Of a DNA stretch of 64,000 bases, positions 44,207 through 55,900 are shown piece after piece. The stretch spans positions 124,001 to 188,000 of the forward strand of contig JAFCMP010000077.1 of assembly GCA_017506865.1 (NCBI GenBank). Direction: 5' to 3'. This stretch comes from Tribonema minus (lineage: Eukaryota; Sar; Xanthophyceae; Tribonematales; Tribonemataceae). The first letter of the stretch is position 1; each line of letters starts with the position of its first letter. Position numbers and translations under genes: made by a program. The notes under the pieces are model-generated. The model did not search any database and was not told the DNA's origin. It worked only from the letters and a program-made list of their open reading frames with translations.

Positions 44207-45867
44207 CTAAAACTTGACCACCTTCGCCTTTTTCTGCTTCTTCGCCGGCGGCGGCTGCGCCCCTTCCCCCCCCCCGCCCCCCTCTTCCCCCTCCCCCAAG
44301 TCAAACGCGTCCTCGTCGCCAAACACAATCTTCTTGCCCTTGGGCTGCTGAATGCTGCCACCGCCGCCCCCCGCCGCCGCCGCTGCCGCCGGCACCGCCG
44401 CCTGCTGCGCGAACCTGTCGCGCTTGGTCCCCCGCTCCGGGCAGTCGCTCGCGAGGTGACGCACGCTCTCGCAGATCTTGCAGCAGCCGCCCTTGGGGTA
44501 GATGCCGCGCGCGTTCTGCGCGCAGGCAGCGCTCAGGTGGCCGCGCTCGCCGCACACGAAGCACGTCGCGAACGTCGTGACGGCGCGCTTGTCGCGCGCG
44601 CGCGCCTCCTCCGGGCACCCCTTGAGCGTGTGCTCCGTGCTGCCGCAGCGGTAGCACACGACGGACGCCGCGCGCGCGGTCGCCTTCTTACAGTCCTTGA
44701 TGAGGTGGCCCTTGCCCCTGCGGCGCACGCGCACGCGCGATATGTCGGGCGTGATGCGCGCGGCAGCAGTACGTAAGCACTTGCTGCGGTGGCGGTCTGG
44801 CAAGTGTTGCTGTGGCGCAGCGCGCAGAGGGCCGCTGAGTGCGGCACCGTGCGCGCATGAGGTGATGGGGGTGCCAGCATGTTGTCGCGGGTGCGGTGCA
44901 TGCATGCACAAGACATGATTGGCTGCTGCTGGAAAGAGTAAATACATAGCGTACCTACATGTGCCTATTCAGCTGGTACTGCTGCGCGTCGCCTTTCGCT
45001 GCCAGCATGAAGGCCAAGCGTTGGCGGCACGCGCATCAGACCCCCATGCACGTGGAGTCGCTCACTGGCAATACAGCAGCACTGAAGCTGTGACGAGGAC
45101 CTGCTGCTGGCATCGTGGCAACTGCATGCTTTCCAGACCCACATCAGATTTGTCTGCTGCCTATCATCAGCCCCAGCCTTGGCGCATTTTTAACAACAGC
45201 GTATCTGAGCAGTGAGATTACATCACCAGCTAGCCAGTGGTGCAGCCGCAAAGCTTGTGCAAGTTTGGTGGTACTCGGCAGAAGAATGACAAGCGGGACG
45301 CATGGTGCGTGCTTGAAGCCACTGCCTCAGGCAAATGAACCTCATGACGCGGGTGTGCGATAAGCTTGGTTGCTGGCCCCTTGCTTGATGTAGGTACGCA
45401 TGACCTGCTGTATCTGCATGTCTGCGGTTGCTGCATGGGATATTCTTAATGGCTGCTTCCGACATACACCGCGCAACGCAGATACCACTATTTTTGTCGT
45501 ACCTGCAGCCCAGGCAATAGAGCTTGTTGGCCGCCCCCTCGGCATCGCCGGTGGCCCTGTTGCCGCCGTCGTCCCTGCCTGCGCCGCCACGAGCGCCACT
45601 CTTAATCACGCCTCGCCTCTCGTCACGCCGCCTTTCCTTCTCTCTTCGCTTCTTCGCTATTGCAGTGAAACGCTCTCGCCGCTGCTCCTTGGTAATGGTG
45701 GGCTTTGAGGCCTTCTGCGGCGCCTCACCTTTCGCAACCTGCTTCGCCTTCAGCGCCTTCTTGGCCTCCTTCGTCAACCTACGTCTCTCACTCTTGCTCA
45801 ATGTTGAGACATCGACGCCTTTCAAGTAACACACAGGTTGCCCTGCTTCTTCGCCGTCCGCCGCCAT
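44207..45867 (-). CDS. ZCCHC9-type zinc-knuckle RNA-binding protein
   Basis: Two exons (45867-45503 and 44717-44207), about 291 residues. Exon 1 has KGVDVSTLSKSERRRLTKEA and a long Lys/Arg/Glu helix, ending LYCLGCR. The splice completes the first zinc knuckle, CLGCRGKGHLIKDC (C-x2-C-x4-H-x4-C), which confirms the junction. Three more knuckles follow: CYRCGSTEHTLKGC, CFVCGERGHLSAAC and CKICESVRHLASDC. The order and spacing match ZCCHC9, a nuclear/nucleolar CCHC protein thought to bind RNA. The tail is acidic then basic (DEDAFDLGEGEEGG, KKQKKAKVVKF). Only 221 bp separate it from the divergently transcribed PPCS gene, so the promoter is probably shared. No echo copies were noticed at its borders, unlike most neighbours. 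Confidence 0.9.
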
Positions 45868-46088
45868 TTGTCTGGATGAAAGCTGAGTCGGAGTGTGCAG
45901 CGGTCAGCGAGCTGCGAGAGATCGACTTACTTATGCAGCACAAGGAGCTGCGCGTGAAAAAGTCGCGCAGACGGGCTGCTCAGCGCAACACGCATGATGT
46001 GTGTACACACACCTGAAAACAAACTTCAAGGTGCAGATGAAGTTTGTGATTGAAGTTTACGCGATCCGAAGAGAGTGGTAATCGCGTC
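45868..46088. promoter_or_regulatory. Probable bidirectional promoter between ZCCHC9-like and PPCS genes
   Basis: A 221-bp gap between two head-to-head start codons. It must hold the start regions of both genes unless their transcripts overlap. I see no clear TATA box. The inference rests on spacing alone. Confidence 0.5.
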
Positions 46089-48577
46089 ATGAAGCCTGTG
46101 TCGGATGCGCAACCACATGCTGGACCGACCGACACACAAAATTGCACTCAAAGCGATGCAGCAGAGGTCGAAAACTTCTTCAACGACACCGCGTCCGCTC
46201 CACCCTCTTTGAAGTCCCATGGCGAGGCCCTGGCGAGCTTTGTAGGCGAGCAAATCAGCGTGGGCAGGCCCATCGTGTGCGTGTCCGCGGGGGGAACCAC
46301 AGTGCCGCTGGAGGCCAATACTGTGCGGTCCATCGACAACTTCAGCACAGGCATGCGAGGCGCTCTGTCGGCGGAGCAGTTCCTGGCGCTGGGGTACGCG
46401 GTCATCTACCTGCACCGCAAGGGCTGCGCGGCGCCGTACGCCAGGGTGATTGCCGACAAGCTCTCGCCTCACGTGGATCTTCAGCTGATGGACCGGCTGC
46501 GGCTGAACCCGAGCAGGAGGCTGGAGCTGACGACGGGGGACATGGAGGCAGGCAGGGAGGACGCGGACGAGGCGTTGGTGGGGGCGTTGGTGGCGTATCA
46601 GGCGGCGCGCGACGACCGCGCGCTGCTGGCGGTGGCGTTCACGTGAGTGCGCGGTGTACACCACCAAGATGGAGTCTGAGAAACACAAAGGGGGCCTCAA
46701 AGTTCAAAAGACTACTTCATCTTGTTTTTGGATGAAGTGGACCAGAGCGCCACAGCATGAGAAGATGTTGGCGAATGCAACCTGAAGTGTGCAAGCGCGG
46801 GTGATTTTGGCCACAGTCACGTGTTGGGCTCCTGGTAATCATGTGGGCTCTCGGAGGTCAGCATCAGTAGCATATTGGCGTCGAGGGACGGTGCTGCTGG
46901 CGGTGGGTTACCTTAATGCAACCATGCACAACGCTGCAGCGTGACAATGTAATAGAAAGACGCGTTGTTTGTTCATTCACATGATTGCCAAACACCCTCA
47001 TGGCGCTTACAACTGGGCATGCGGCCATCAGCACTGTGCGGCAAAAGCAGACCGTCAGCGATGAAATGAGTGCTTAGCAGAGACCAAAGCGCACAGAGTA
47101 CCACGCCATGGCTTCCCTCAGCCACCACCGTCGGCGCCTTGCGTTCATGGGGTATTGAGCCGTCTACATGCACATCACTCAGCAACCGTCAGCACTTGCC
47201 GTAACCTCAACTTCCCACGTCGCTCACAGCACCTCGTTGAACCCAACTTCAAACTCTGCTGCCGCCGCCGCCGCCGAGCACTGCTGCGCGCCTGACGCAC
47301 CCCCCTACAGCCTGAACGTGGTCGCTGGTGTGGCACAAACGCCTGCCGCTGTCCGCGCGTCGCTCGCATGCCAGACAACAACAATGCGCTGACACAACTT
47401 CAACTTTCTCTGCCGCGCCGCCGCCGCCGCCGCCGCGCAGCACGGTGCACGAGTACCTGTGGCTGCTGCGCCTCACCGCTCAGCACCTGCGCCCCCTCGG
47501 CCGCCACGCCATGGCCTACCTCGCCGCCGCCGTCAGCGACTTCCACCTCCCCCCCGCCGCAATTCCGCGCCACAAGGTGCAGTCCGAGGGCGGCGCCGCG
47601 GGGCTCGAACTTCAACTTCAAGGCGTGCCGAAGTGCCTCGGGGCGCTGAGCGCTCACTGGGCGCCGCGCGCGTTCCGCGTCGCCTTCAAGCTGGAGACGG
47701 ACGCGGCGCTGCTGCTGCCGAAGGCGCGCGCGGCGATCGCGCGCCACGGCGTCCACCTCGTCGTCGCCAACGAACTTCATGTGAGGGGACGCTCCGACCG
47801 CGCAACAGACAGTTTGTGAACAGTTGTTTAGATCAAAGGACCGGGGTCAGGCTATGGCTAGGTCAGTGAGCGAACCCTAGGTCAGATCGCGCGCCACGGC
47901 GTCCACCTCGTCGTCGCCAACGAACTTCATGTGAGGCTGCGGGGGGTGTTGGGTTGGGAGGGGGGGTGTTAGATGCGGCGTCAGAGCGAGTGGTGTGTGC
48001 GTGTACGGCAGGGCTGGGGTACTTCATGTGAGGGGACGCTCCGCCGCGGATTAGGCAGCCTGTGACCGATAATGCCTGTCTGTACCTGACAGCTCATGGC
48101 CCCCCGTACCCCCCCCTACCCACTGATGGCTCACTCCCCCCCCCCCCCCCCCCCGCGCTTCTCTTATGCCAGTCGCGCTACAGGCACGTCGACATCATCT
48201 CCGCAGACGCCGTCCTGCCCATCGACCGCGACGACGCAGACACGCCCATTGAAGTTCCTCTCGTCGCAGAAATCGCGCAGTGCCACTTCAACTACATCGC
48301 CGCCGCCGCCGCCGACGGCGGCGACGACGATTCGCAGCAGCATGCTTCAGCAGCAGCAGCCGCGAAACCGCTGATACCGCGGCGCGCGGTGCTGCGGCGC
48401 GTGTGGCAGCGGCGTTTACAGAAAGCGGTTACGTACGGCGCGCTGCCCGCGGGGTTCCTGCTGTCGCTGTGGCTGCAGCGGCGGCTGCTGAGCGCGCTGC
48501 GTGGTTTGAGAGAGGGGGGGGGGGACGCGCAGGGGGGAGTAGGGGGGGGCACGCGGCCGAGCGCGGCACGAGGCTAA
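46089..48577 (+). CDS. Phosphopantothenoylcysteine synthetase (PPCS), eukaryotic type
   Basis: Three exons (46089-46642, 47441-47780, 48173-48577), about 432 residues, phases exact. Motifs run in family order: VCVSAGGTTVPLE, VRSIDNFSTGMRGA (nucleotide and substrate loop), YAVIYLHRKG, TTVHEYLWLLR across the first junction, AMAYLAAAVSDFHLP, HKVQSEGG, FKLETDAALLLPKA, HLVVANELH, then SRYRHVDIISAD. PPCS joins 4'-phosphopantothenate to cysteine in coenzyme A synthesis, using a nucleotide; human PPCS uses ATP. After the usual end there are about 75 extra residues, including an Ala-rich run and a hydrophobic segment (GALPAGFLLSLWL) that could be a membrane tail. The ATG at 46089 is the first in frame. 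The end of exon 2 is copied nearly perfectly in the next intron. Confidence 0.93.
47730..48060 (+). repeat. Exon-border echo array: PPCS exon 2 donor border, three copies
   Basis: The last 48 bp of exon 2 plus the first donor bases, from GATCGCGCGCCACGGCGTCC through the GTGAGG donor (47733-47786), recurs without a mismatch at about 47886-47939. A third, shorter copy at about 48018-48060 keeps ACTTCATGTGAGGGGACGCT and the intron sequence after it. The first two copies differ only after the donor, so this is one of the youngest events in the window. Confidence 0.95.
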
Positions 48578-48713
48578 TGTATTGCAGCTTTTGTAGCGAT
48601 GGACGCTGTGCGTGACGCGCATGTACGCGCCTCTGTGTGTCTGTGTGGTCGCAGGGGTAGGGTTAGGGTGAGGCTAGGGTTGGGCGTCGCGCGCGCAAGC
48701 ACTGCATGTACAC

Positions 48714-49346
48714 ATGAACACGTCTGTCAATGTCAATGTCATCAATTTGTGCTCTGGCACAAGGCTCATCGAGTACCGCTCAGCGCATATGGCGTGCTGT
48801 TTGCTCTTCGCCCCTAGCGGGGTAGGCAACGCGAGTGCAAGCACGGGGGATCCAAGTGCGCACGCTTGTTGCAGCGGATGTTGCGCATGCGCTGTCGCGC
48901 CTGCGCCGTCTGTATTTGAACACATATATCAATGTCTAGGAAGTTCGTGCCGTGGCGCAGGGCTCTTTGAGAGCAGTTCAACGCATGCCCTTTGCCCCCG
49001 TGCCCCTCAAGTTGTCACATGGCAAATGTATTTGCGCAAAAGCTTGCTTGTGCCCATGACTCGAAAAGTAGTTAGCAAAGGCGGGGGGTGCTCAGTCGTA
49101 CAGCCTCCGCAATCATCGAGCATTGGCGCACTTGAGCAAGTGCCGAGTCACTCAAGGCAACTGAGCGATGTGTCAGAACGCGCCATAGTGAAGCAGCATG
49201 CAGCAGTGGTCAACAGCACGGACGCCAAGCGGCAGAAAACAGACCCGACAGGCTTTCGCAGGTCTAATATACATGTATTGTCTCAAGACTACTTGACGCT
49301 CAGCATGCATGTGGCATATGCAGCTCGTGTCCGCTGCCGGCTTTGA
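48714..49346 (+). other. Open frame of 210 codons spanning two diverged repeats; doubtful gene
   Basis: A plus-strand ATG frame without recognised motifs. Its first half is an internal duplication: about 48711-48830 resembles about 48912-49015 (shared words GAACACGT/ACATATATCAATGTC, GGCACAAGGCTC, AGCGCAT). The Ser/Cys-rich translation looks unlike a conserved protein. It lies between the convergent PPCS and cysteine-rich genes. Confidence 0.2.
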
Positions 49347-49793
49347 TGCGTCCATTACAGGTACCGCCGCCATTGCGCCAGTGCGCCTGATTCATTCGCC
49401 CCTCTCTTTGTACATGTGCGCTCTAGATATGTGCATGCGCCACCTCTGCCAAGGCGGGGGTGGCCAGACCGTGACTCTCCAACTTCAACGACGAGGGAAC
49501 GTGAACTTCAACGCGCGCTGCACCTCAACAACAACTCCCCCCCCCCCCGGTCATCCTCTGAACTGAATCACCATCGCAACAACTTCAAACTGCCCAACCA
49601 GCGTCGCCGCCGCCGCCGCCATTGCGGGCGGCTGAAACTTGACCAATCGAAGAACGGGGAATCCGTGCCACAGTAGCCAGCAAACTTCAACTTGAAGATG
49701 CCCTGCTTCGGAAGTTGGAGATGGGTCCCAGGGTGAATTTTACCTCCCCCGCTTCGGAAGTCGAAGACGGTGCCAAAGTTGAAGTTGAAGTTG

Positions 49794-51822
49794 CTACGCG
49801 GTGGCCGACGCCGAGCTCTTCTTGACGCTGACCTTGATGGGCAGCACGGACGACGGCGCGTTGCAGTGGCAGCAGACGTTGGTGCCGGGGCACTTCCAGC
49901 CGCCGCCCTGCGCGGCGTTGCACTGGCTCACGTCGACGAACGGTATGCCGAGCGCGCCGCACGCATCGGAGCAGTTGGAGTTGTTGCCTGCGCGCGCGCG
50001 GGGGGGGCGACGGGGGGCGGGGGGGGTCAATTATTCAGAAGTTGGTTTGAAGTACGTGTACAGTGCGGTACTTCTGGCTTGTTTTAAAGTGGCTGCGGGT
50101 GTTGCCTGCAGGCGCGCAGAGAGGGGGTGGACATGCCGAAGTCGAGTGTGGTTGAAACTTTGAGAGTATTTGGGAGTTGCGGCAGATGCTAATGTAGGCA
50201 ACAAGATCAGTAGCGTGGGTCGTCGTGAATTTTCAAGTTTGCCGCAGACAAGGGGGGGGGGACGGGGGCACGTGAGCGACCTGTGCAGCGGACTCCAGCG
50301 CTCTTCATGCGGCGTGTCACCTGGCAGTAATGCGTTGGGTGGAATTTTCACCTTCTGTATTTGCAACCAGTCAGAGAGAGGAATCAGGTGCGTGCGGTGC
50401 ACTTGCGCGTGGGTTGACAGCGCCTCACCTGAGCCGCAGTTCTTGACGAACGAGCCGCCGGGCGCCTCGCACGCATCAGCCGTGCACAGAGCCCAAACGT
50501 TAGCCCTACATGTGTTGCACTTGAGGACTGTGCTGTACTGAGCGCTACTCGCCTACAGTTTGTACTTGCGAACAGCAAGAAGAAGAGATGCAGCGCATGC
50601 ACACGGGGGTTCAATATCGCGTCACCTGAGCCGCAGTTCTTGACGCACGAGCCGCCGGACGCCTCGCACGTGTCCGCCTTGCACTCGCACAGGCTGTAGT
50701 CATCGCGTTGCTGCGCGCGGGGGGGTGGGGGGAAGGGGGGGGTGAGCCGTGGCAAGCAGAAACAATGATGGTCGGAGGCATTGCTGCAGCTGCTGCCGCC
50801 TGATGACGCTCAGCCAACCCTGACCCTAACCCTAATTGTAACTTTGAGTTTGCCTCCTCATGTATTGTGAATAGAATAGAGAACTTAGGCAATCAGAAGA
50901 GTCAAGCACCGCCATAGCCTTGCACGCGCACAGGCTGTAGCCGTCGCGTTGCTGCAGCAGTGCGCAGGCAAGTAGCATAGCATGAGGCTTCCGACAAGAA
51001 GGCACATAGTGTCAGGAGCGTTGCTGCAGCTGCCGCGTAATGCATGCAAACACGCCTTGCACTTGCACAGGCTATGGTCGTTGCGGTGCTGCGGGGGGGG
51101 GTTGAGCCGCGCAACAGTCGTCACGCAGGTGATGCAGCGCGAGGGCTGTGACACGGAATAACGTGATGTCCCGAGGCGCTGCTGCTGCTGCTGCTGCTGC
51201 TGCCATATCATGCGCAGCGGCCATGCCTCCTACTTTACCACCGTCACCAGAGGTAGTTGACAATCAAGTCGGTCAACGCCTGCTATTTCAACACCATCAG
51301 CAACAGAACTTGGCAATCAAGTAGCTCAAGGCCTCCTACTTCACCACCGTCAACACAAGAACTTGGCAATCAAGTCACTCACGCTGTATCCCAAAGATGC
51401 ACTGCAGCGGCACGAGCGGAGCGTCCATCAGAAGGTTCTTTTTGCTGATACAATATGACACCACGTGTGAACTGACTTCTTTCTTACGGTATTACTTGTG
51501 GGCTGACTGCTATGGCCTACATTGCAGGATGGTCTCACTCACCCCAATCCCAATGGTGCTACTTGTGAGCTCTGTAGGATTGCACCAAAACATATTTTGC
51601 CACACAAAGACGGCGTATTCGTGGTGTATTTGTCACCTTAGCTCACTGCCATGGCAGACATTGCTGGATGGTCTCACTCACCCCAACTCCATTGAAGATG
51701 ATGCAAGCTGGAACCGTGGTGTCGGCGCACGCGCAGCAGACGTCGCCCTCGCCATCGCAGCGCTGGCCCGGCGGCACACAGTCACTCTGTCCCGCCGCCA
51801 GCATTCCCATTGCCGCAAGCAT
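49794..51822 (-). CDS. Small cysteine-rich protein, probably secreted
   Basis: Three exons (51822-51682, 50710-50626, 49987-49794) join in phase to about 139 residues. The start MLAAMGMLAAGQSDCVPPGQ may be the end of a signal peptide; an upstream exon could supply more, because a CAG lies just before it. Cysteine-rich motifs follow: CDGEGDVCCACADTTVPAC, QRDDYSLCECKADTC, GGSCVKNCGSGNNSNC, then KCPGTNVCCHCN, ending SVKKSSASATA. The cysteine density suggests a disulfide-bonded extracellular protein. I do not recognise the family, and no function is claimed. Borders of exons 1 and 2 are copied in the introns. Convergent with PPCS. Confidence 0.55.
50418..51105 (-). repeat. Exon-border echo copies around the small Cys-rich exon
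   Basis: The donor side of exon 2 (plus-strand GAGCCGCAGTTCTTGACGNA then CGAGCCGCCG) at 50626-50670 is copied at about 50428-50490. The acceptor side (GCACTCGCACAGGCTGTAGT then CNTCGCGTTGCTGC) at 50685-50715 is copied at about 50918-50960 and 51055-51095. A CAACCCTGACCCTAACCCTAA telomere-like patch lies at 50815-50835. Confidence 0.82.
51229..51700 (-). repeat. Short tandem repeats and donor copy near exon 1 of the Cys-rich gene
   Basis: Three units of about 55 bp at 51229-51390 share CTCCTACTTCACCACCGTCA and CAGAACTTGGCAATCAAGT. The exon 1 donor region (plus strand GATGGTCTCACTCACCCCAA) at 51668-51690 recurs at 51530-51552 with shared sequence before it (GCCATGGCAGACATTG against GCTATGGCCTACATTG). 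Confidence 0.75.
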
Positions 51823-52907
51823 GCATACCTGTGAAGCCTCGACGGTATGGGTATAGAGAGCGAGCTCGCAGATTAAAACCTTGCAGGTCCCGGGAGCAGA
51901 AATGGCACGCAGCGAGTGGCTGACAAGGATACTAGTTGGCATACATCGTCGCCCGTGCAAGCACACATGCATGACGTGCGGACATGTCCTGCTCGACCTG
52001 CGTTATTATAAAGCAACCTTCTGCGAGCTTCATTTGTACCTCGGGAGTCAGAACCGAGACCCCCAAGCAATCTTTGGCTAGGCATGGATGACACCGGAGC
52101 AACTAAGCCGCCACCCGTGGGTCTGTGCACCTTTATCAAGCTGCTGTGTGGCACGGGCAGCCGTATATATAATGTAGGCTGCGATCGAGGTCACTGGAGC
52201 GAACTCTGTAGCGAACTCTGTGACATGATGGACAGCCAAACATGTCTCACCTGCAGAAGCTCGCCACACCTCATTGTCGCTGTCACCGCCTGCTTTCGCT
52301 CCTGATTACGATTGCCTGGTGTTCTGCTGGTTTCTGTCAAATGTTGCCAGCTTGCAGCGCTGGCAATGGAGCCTTGGCGGGAGCGAGCTTCGGGACAATC
52401 ACAAATAGCCAAGCCGTTACACTTCTGGAACTTTGCAAGTTCAATCATAGGAAAAGTGCCTCAGGCTGCCTATTCGTATGTACCAAGGAAGTCTATATGC
52501 CCTCTGGCACCCAGAACGCTGCCAAATCTTGAACAAGCTAGTTGACATTATTGGCGCATGCTACAGGACGGAATTCTCTTTCTTCAGCAACCGCAACCTC
52601 CTAATGCCTCAAAACAGGACGTGTACCACTCCTACAATGAGTGAGTGACCAGAGTCACACATTTCAAAAGAGAGTGCGCAATTGCCATCGCAGAGAAGAC
52701 TCAGCACATACACATCAAAAGCTGTTCCCTGACATTGGCCGCGAATGCTGCCATGCACATTCATGGCACGAGGCAACTTGCATCTTGCGCAGCAGCACAT
52801 GCGCACGATCAGGCAGCAAAAGAACCACTGAGACATGGACTATATTGACATGTGATGTGTACAAGAACGTCCGCGCAAGTACTGCTGCAGCAGCGGCGGC
52901 GTGGCCG
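51823..52907. other. Stretch with no gene I can support
   Basis: About 1.1 kb between the Cys-rich gene and the 3' end of the Yip1 gene. Only short frames are present on both strands, and I recognise none. No strong repeats apart from a small doublet at 52199-52221 (GCGAACTCTGTA twice). Confidence 0.5.
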
Positions 52908-55900
52908 CTAGAAGATGGCCATGAGCACAAAGCAGCAGTACAGGAGGCCGATCGGGTACGCGATGAGCCAGCGCTGATGCCGCATGTCCAGGTACTGCTC
53001 GAACAGCTGCGGCGCAGGAAATGCACGGAGGGCAAACGGCACACGTATCAGTGACACAGTGTATGTGTATCGCAATGCAGGAAAGCTACCGTATCGCTGC
53101 CGATGTGATGTGAATGATGAAAGGGGGTGCGCTGCGTTTGGAGCGCTGCTGACGTCGCGTGTTAAGGTACTGCTCAAACAGCTGGGGCGCAGGCAACGCA
53201 CGAGGGCAGACGGCACACAGATCAGAGCCTGTACATTGCGATGCTGGGGCTGGGAGACATGGTGTATCGCCGGCAGTGGGGGCGAGCAGCGTGATGTCAA
53301 CGATGCAAGCGGGTGCGCTGAGACACTGCCAAAACAGCTGCACTAGACCAATGCACCAGGGTAAAGCGCGCACAGATCAGTCTGTGGACACAGTCAGAAG
53401 AAGCAGCAGAAGACTGCCACCGGTTTGTGCTGTTGAATCTGTACATGTTCGAGTCTGTCGCCGCAAGTTGTAACTGCTGTAGCCGTAGGTGCCAAACGGC
53501 AACAAGCTTGTAACTGCCGTTTTGCTGCGCGCACGCACATTGTGCGGCGCTTGGGCAATGAACACAGGGTAGCGCTCACAGCGCGCGGCGCCGCGCCTAG
53601 GCAAGCTGCCGTGTGGCCAATCATATGATGTGGCATGTGATTGTGGTGTGAATGATGACGAAAAAAACGAGTTATGTGCAGACGGATGCAGCAGCGCTGC
53701 GACGAGGCTGCAGCGGCGCTGCAGCAGCCTGTTCGTGTAGCGCCATCTTTGGCAGGGCGGCAGCGCCAAACAAAAGCAGCGCTCAACCCCATGCGGGGAC
53801 CACCTGCGCGCATTGCCGTCCCGGCGATTGCGTGAAGCCCTCGCAGTGCATGCGTGCAGATACACATATACGGAAGGCGCACCTTTGGTCGCCGCGGTGC
53901 AGCTCCACGCGACAACAGCACCCTTACACAAAGCAGCACTCGACTGCTGCGCACATCACCCGTACACATCTCCGCGCCGACCAGTAGAAAAGGCGAGCAT
54001 TGCAACGTGAAGGCCATACGGTGTGCATCAGACCGCGTGCGCACCTTGGTCGCCGCGGTGCAGCTCCACGCGACGGCGGCGCCTGCGAGCGCGAGCCCCA
54101 CGCGGCCGCTGAGGTCGAGCGCGATGCCCACCGCGCTCAGCAGCACGACGGGCAGCAAGCAGTAGCCGAGGACGCTCGTCGTGCGCCACGCGTCGATGGG
54201 CCGGTCGCCCATGAGGTTCAGCACGAGGCTCAGCGCGCCGCAGCCGAACGCGCCAAAGCCGTAGATGTAGCCGAAGTGGAGCTTGCCGGCGAGGAGGAGG
54301 CACGTGCCGAAGACGAGCGCGAAGACGAGCGGGCCGGCGAGGTCCGTCTCGTCGAGGTACGCGCTCTCAATGCGCCGCGTTGGCACCAGCACCGCCCTGA
54401 AGTTTGAAAGCAACCGGGGGCGGATGTATTTAGGGCACGATGCGCGGCCAAAGCCAAAGCCGTTGTCAGAATGAATGACAAGCCACGCGAAGTCCGTCTC
54501 GTCGAGGTACGCGCTCTCGATGCGCCGCGTCGGGACCAGCACCGCGCTGGAGTTTGAAAACAATTGTAGGCGGCAGGGGGGGAAGGGGGCGGTGAGGGCT
54601 CAATGCGGGGGTATTTAGGGCTCCATGTGCGGCCAAAGCAAATGTTGGGGCCAGCTTTTTGAGCGTAAAACAAGGGGCCAAATGAGGTCCGTCTCGTCGA
54701 CGTATACGCTCTCGATGCACCGCGTTGGCACCAGCACCGCCGGATATCGTCAGCAACCAGCGGCGGGGGATTTTCAAAAGGCTCAATGCACCGGTAATCA
54801 GAGCTCAGTGCGCGGCCAGAGACAATGTCAGAGCAAGCGCTGTCAGCGTGAAATGAGGGGCCACGATAAGTCTGTCTCATTGAGGTAAGCGCTGTCCGTG
54901 CGCCGCATTGGCACCAGCGCCGCGCTGGATATCGTCAGCAACCGGGGGCAGGGGTAGTTAGGGCTCAATGCAGGGGGATATTAATGGCTCGATGCGCGGC
55001 CAAAGCCACTGTTGGAGCAAGCGCTGTCAGCGAAATGAGGTCCGTCTCGTCGAGGTACGCAGTCTCCATTCGCCGCATTGGCACCAGCACCGCGCTGGGG
55101 TGTGAGAGCGAACAAGAGCGCGCAAGGGGGGACGAAGTCCCTGTCTTCACGCATGTTTTGTGAGTCAAGTCGCCGACAAGACATCCGGTGCGGTACACAC
55201 GTGTCGGTGACTGGTCGACTGAGCAAAAAGAAGGGTACCGTATGGTCATATGTGACGTATCGAACAAGTAGTCGAAAAGCCGTGGCAACATTCAGGCGGT
55301 GGGAATAAGGCTAGGGTTAGCACAGACAGGACCGAGCCTTAACCCTAACCCTAACCCTAACCGCAGTACTCACTGACTGCTCGCACTTGAGCCAAGTGGA
55401 TCAATGGCAGGGTGAGACTGTCGCCCCGGCGCCATTGTCTCAAGGGAAACGCACATGTACAATAGGCACCAATCCTGGAGGCCGACTTGTGCAGCTGGCC
55501 TGTTTGTACATGTAAGGTTGCGCTGGCTTTCAGCGGGGCTCTACGGGTGCGCTGTGAGCACACTTAGGGTTAGGGTTAGGTCAGATTAGGGCTTGCATTG
55601 GGGTTAGGGTTGGGGTTAGGGTTACGGGTGCGCTGTCGCACAAGCGTACAACTGCATGGCGTGCATATTTGTACACGTTCGCGATGTGTCGGCCATCAGA
55701 GCCGACGGCAAAAGCAATTTATGAATTTAAGCTGTGACACATTCACTCCTCAGTACAGTTTTTTTGCCCAAGGACCTCAGGGCTGGTGTGTGAATATGTG
55801 TGAATATGGTGACTTATCGCTTAAAAACGCCTTAAGGCAAGCAGCCCGAATAGGTCAGAGTTGCAGAGGTAAGCCACGGTCTGACTACATAGGTGCGCTT

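Noticed and set aside
53394..54563. 389-codon minus-strand frame as one long protein
   Set aside because: It reads through the Yip1 exon 2 donor into the intron and through echo copies upstream; family alignment shows the real exon is 54396-54045.
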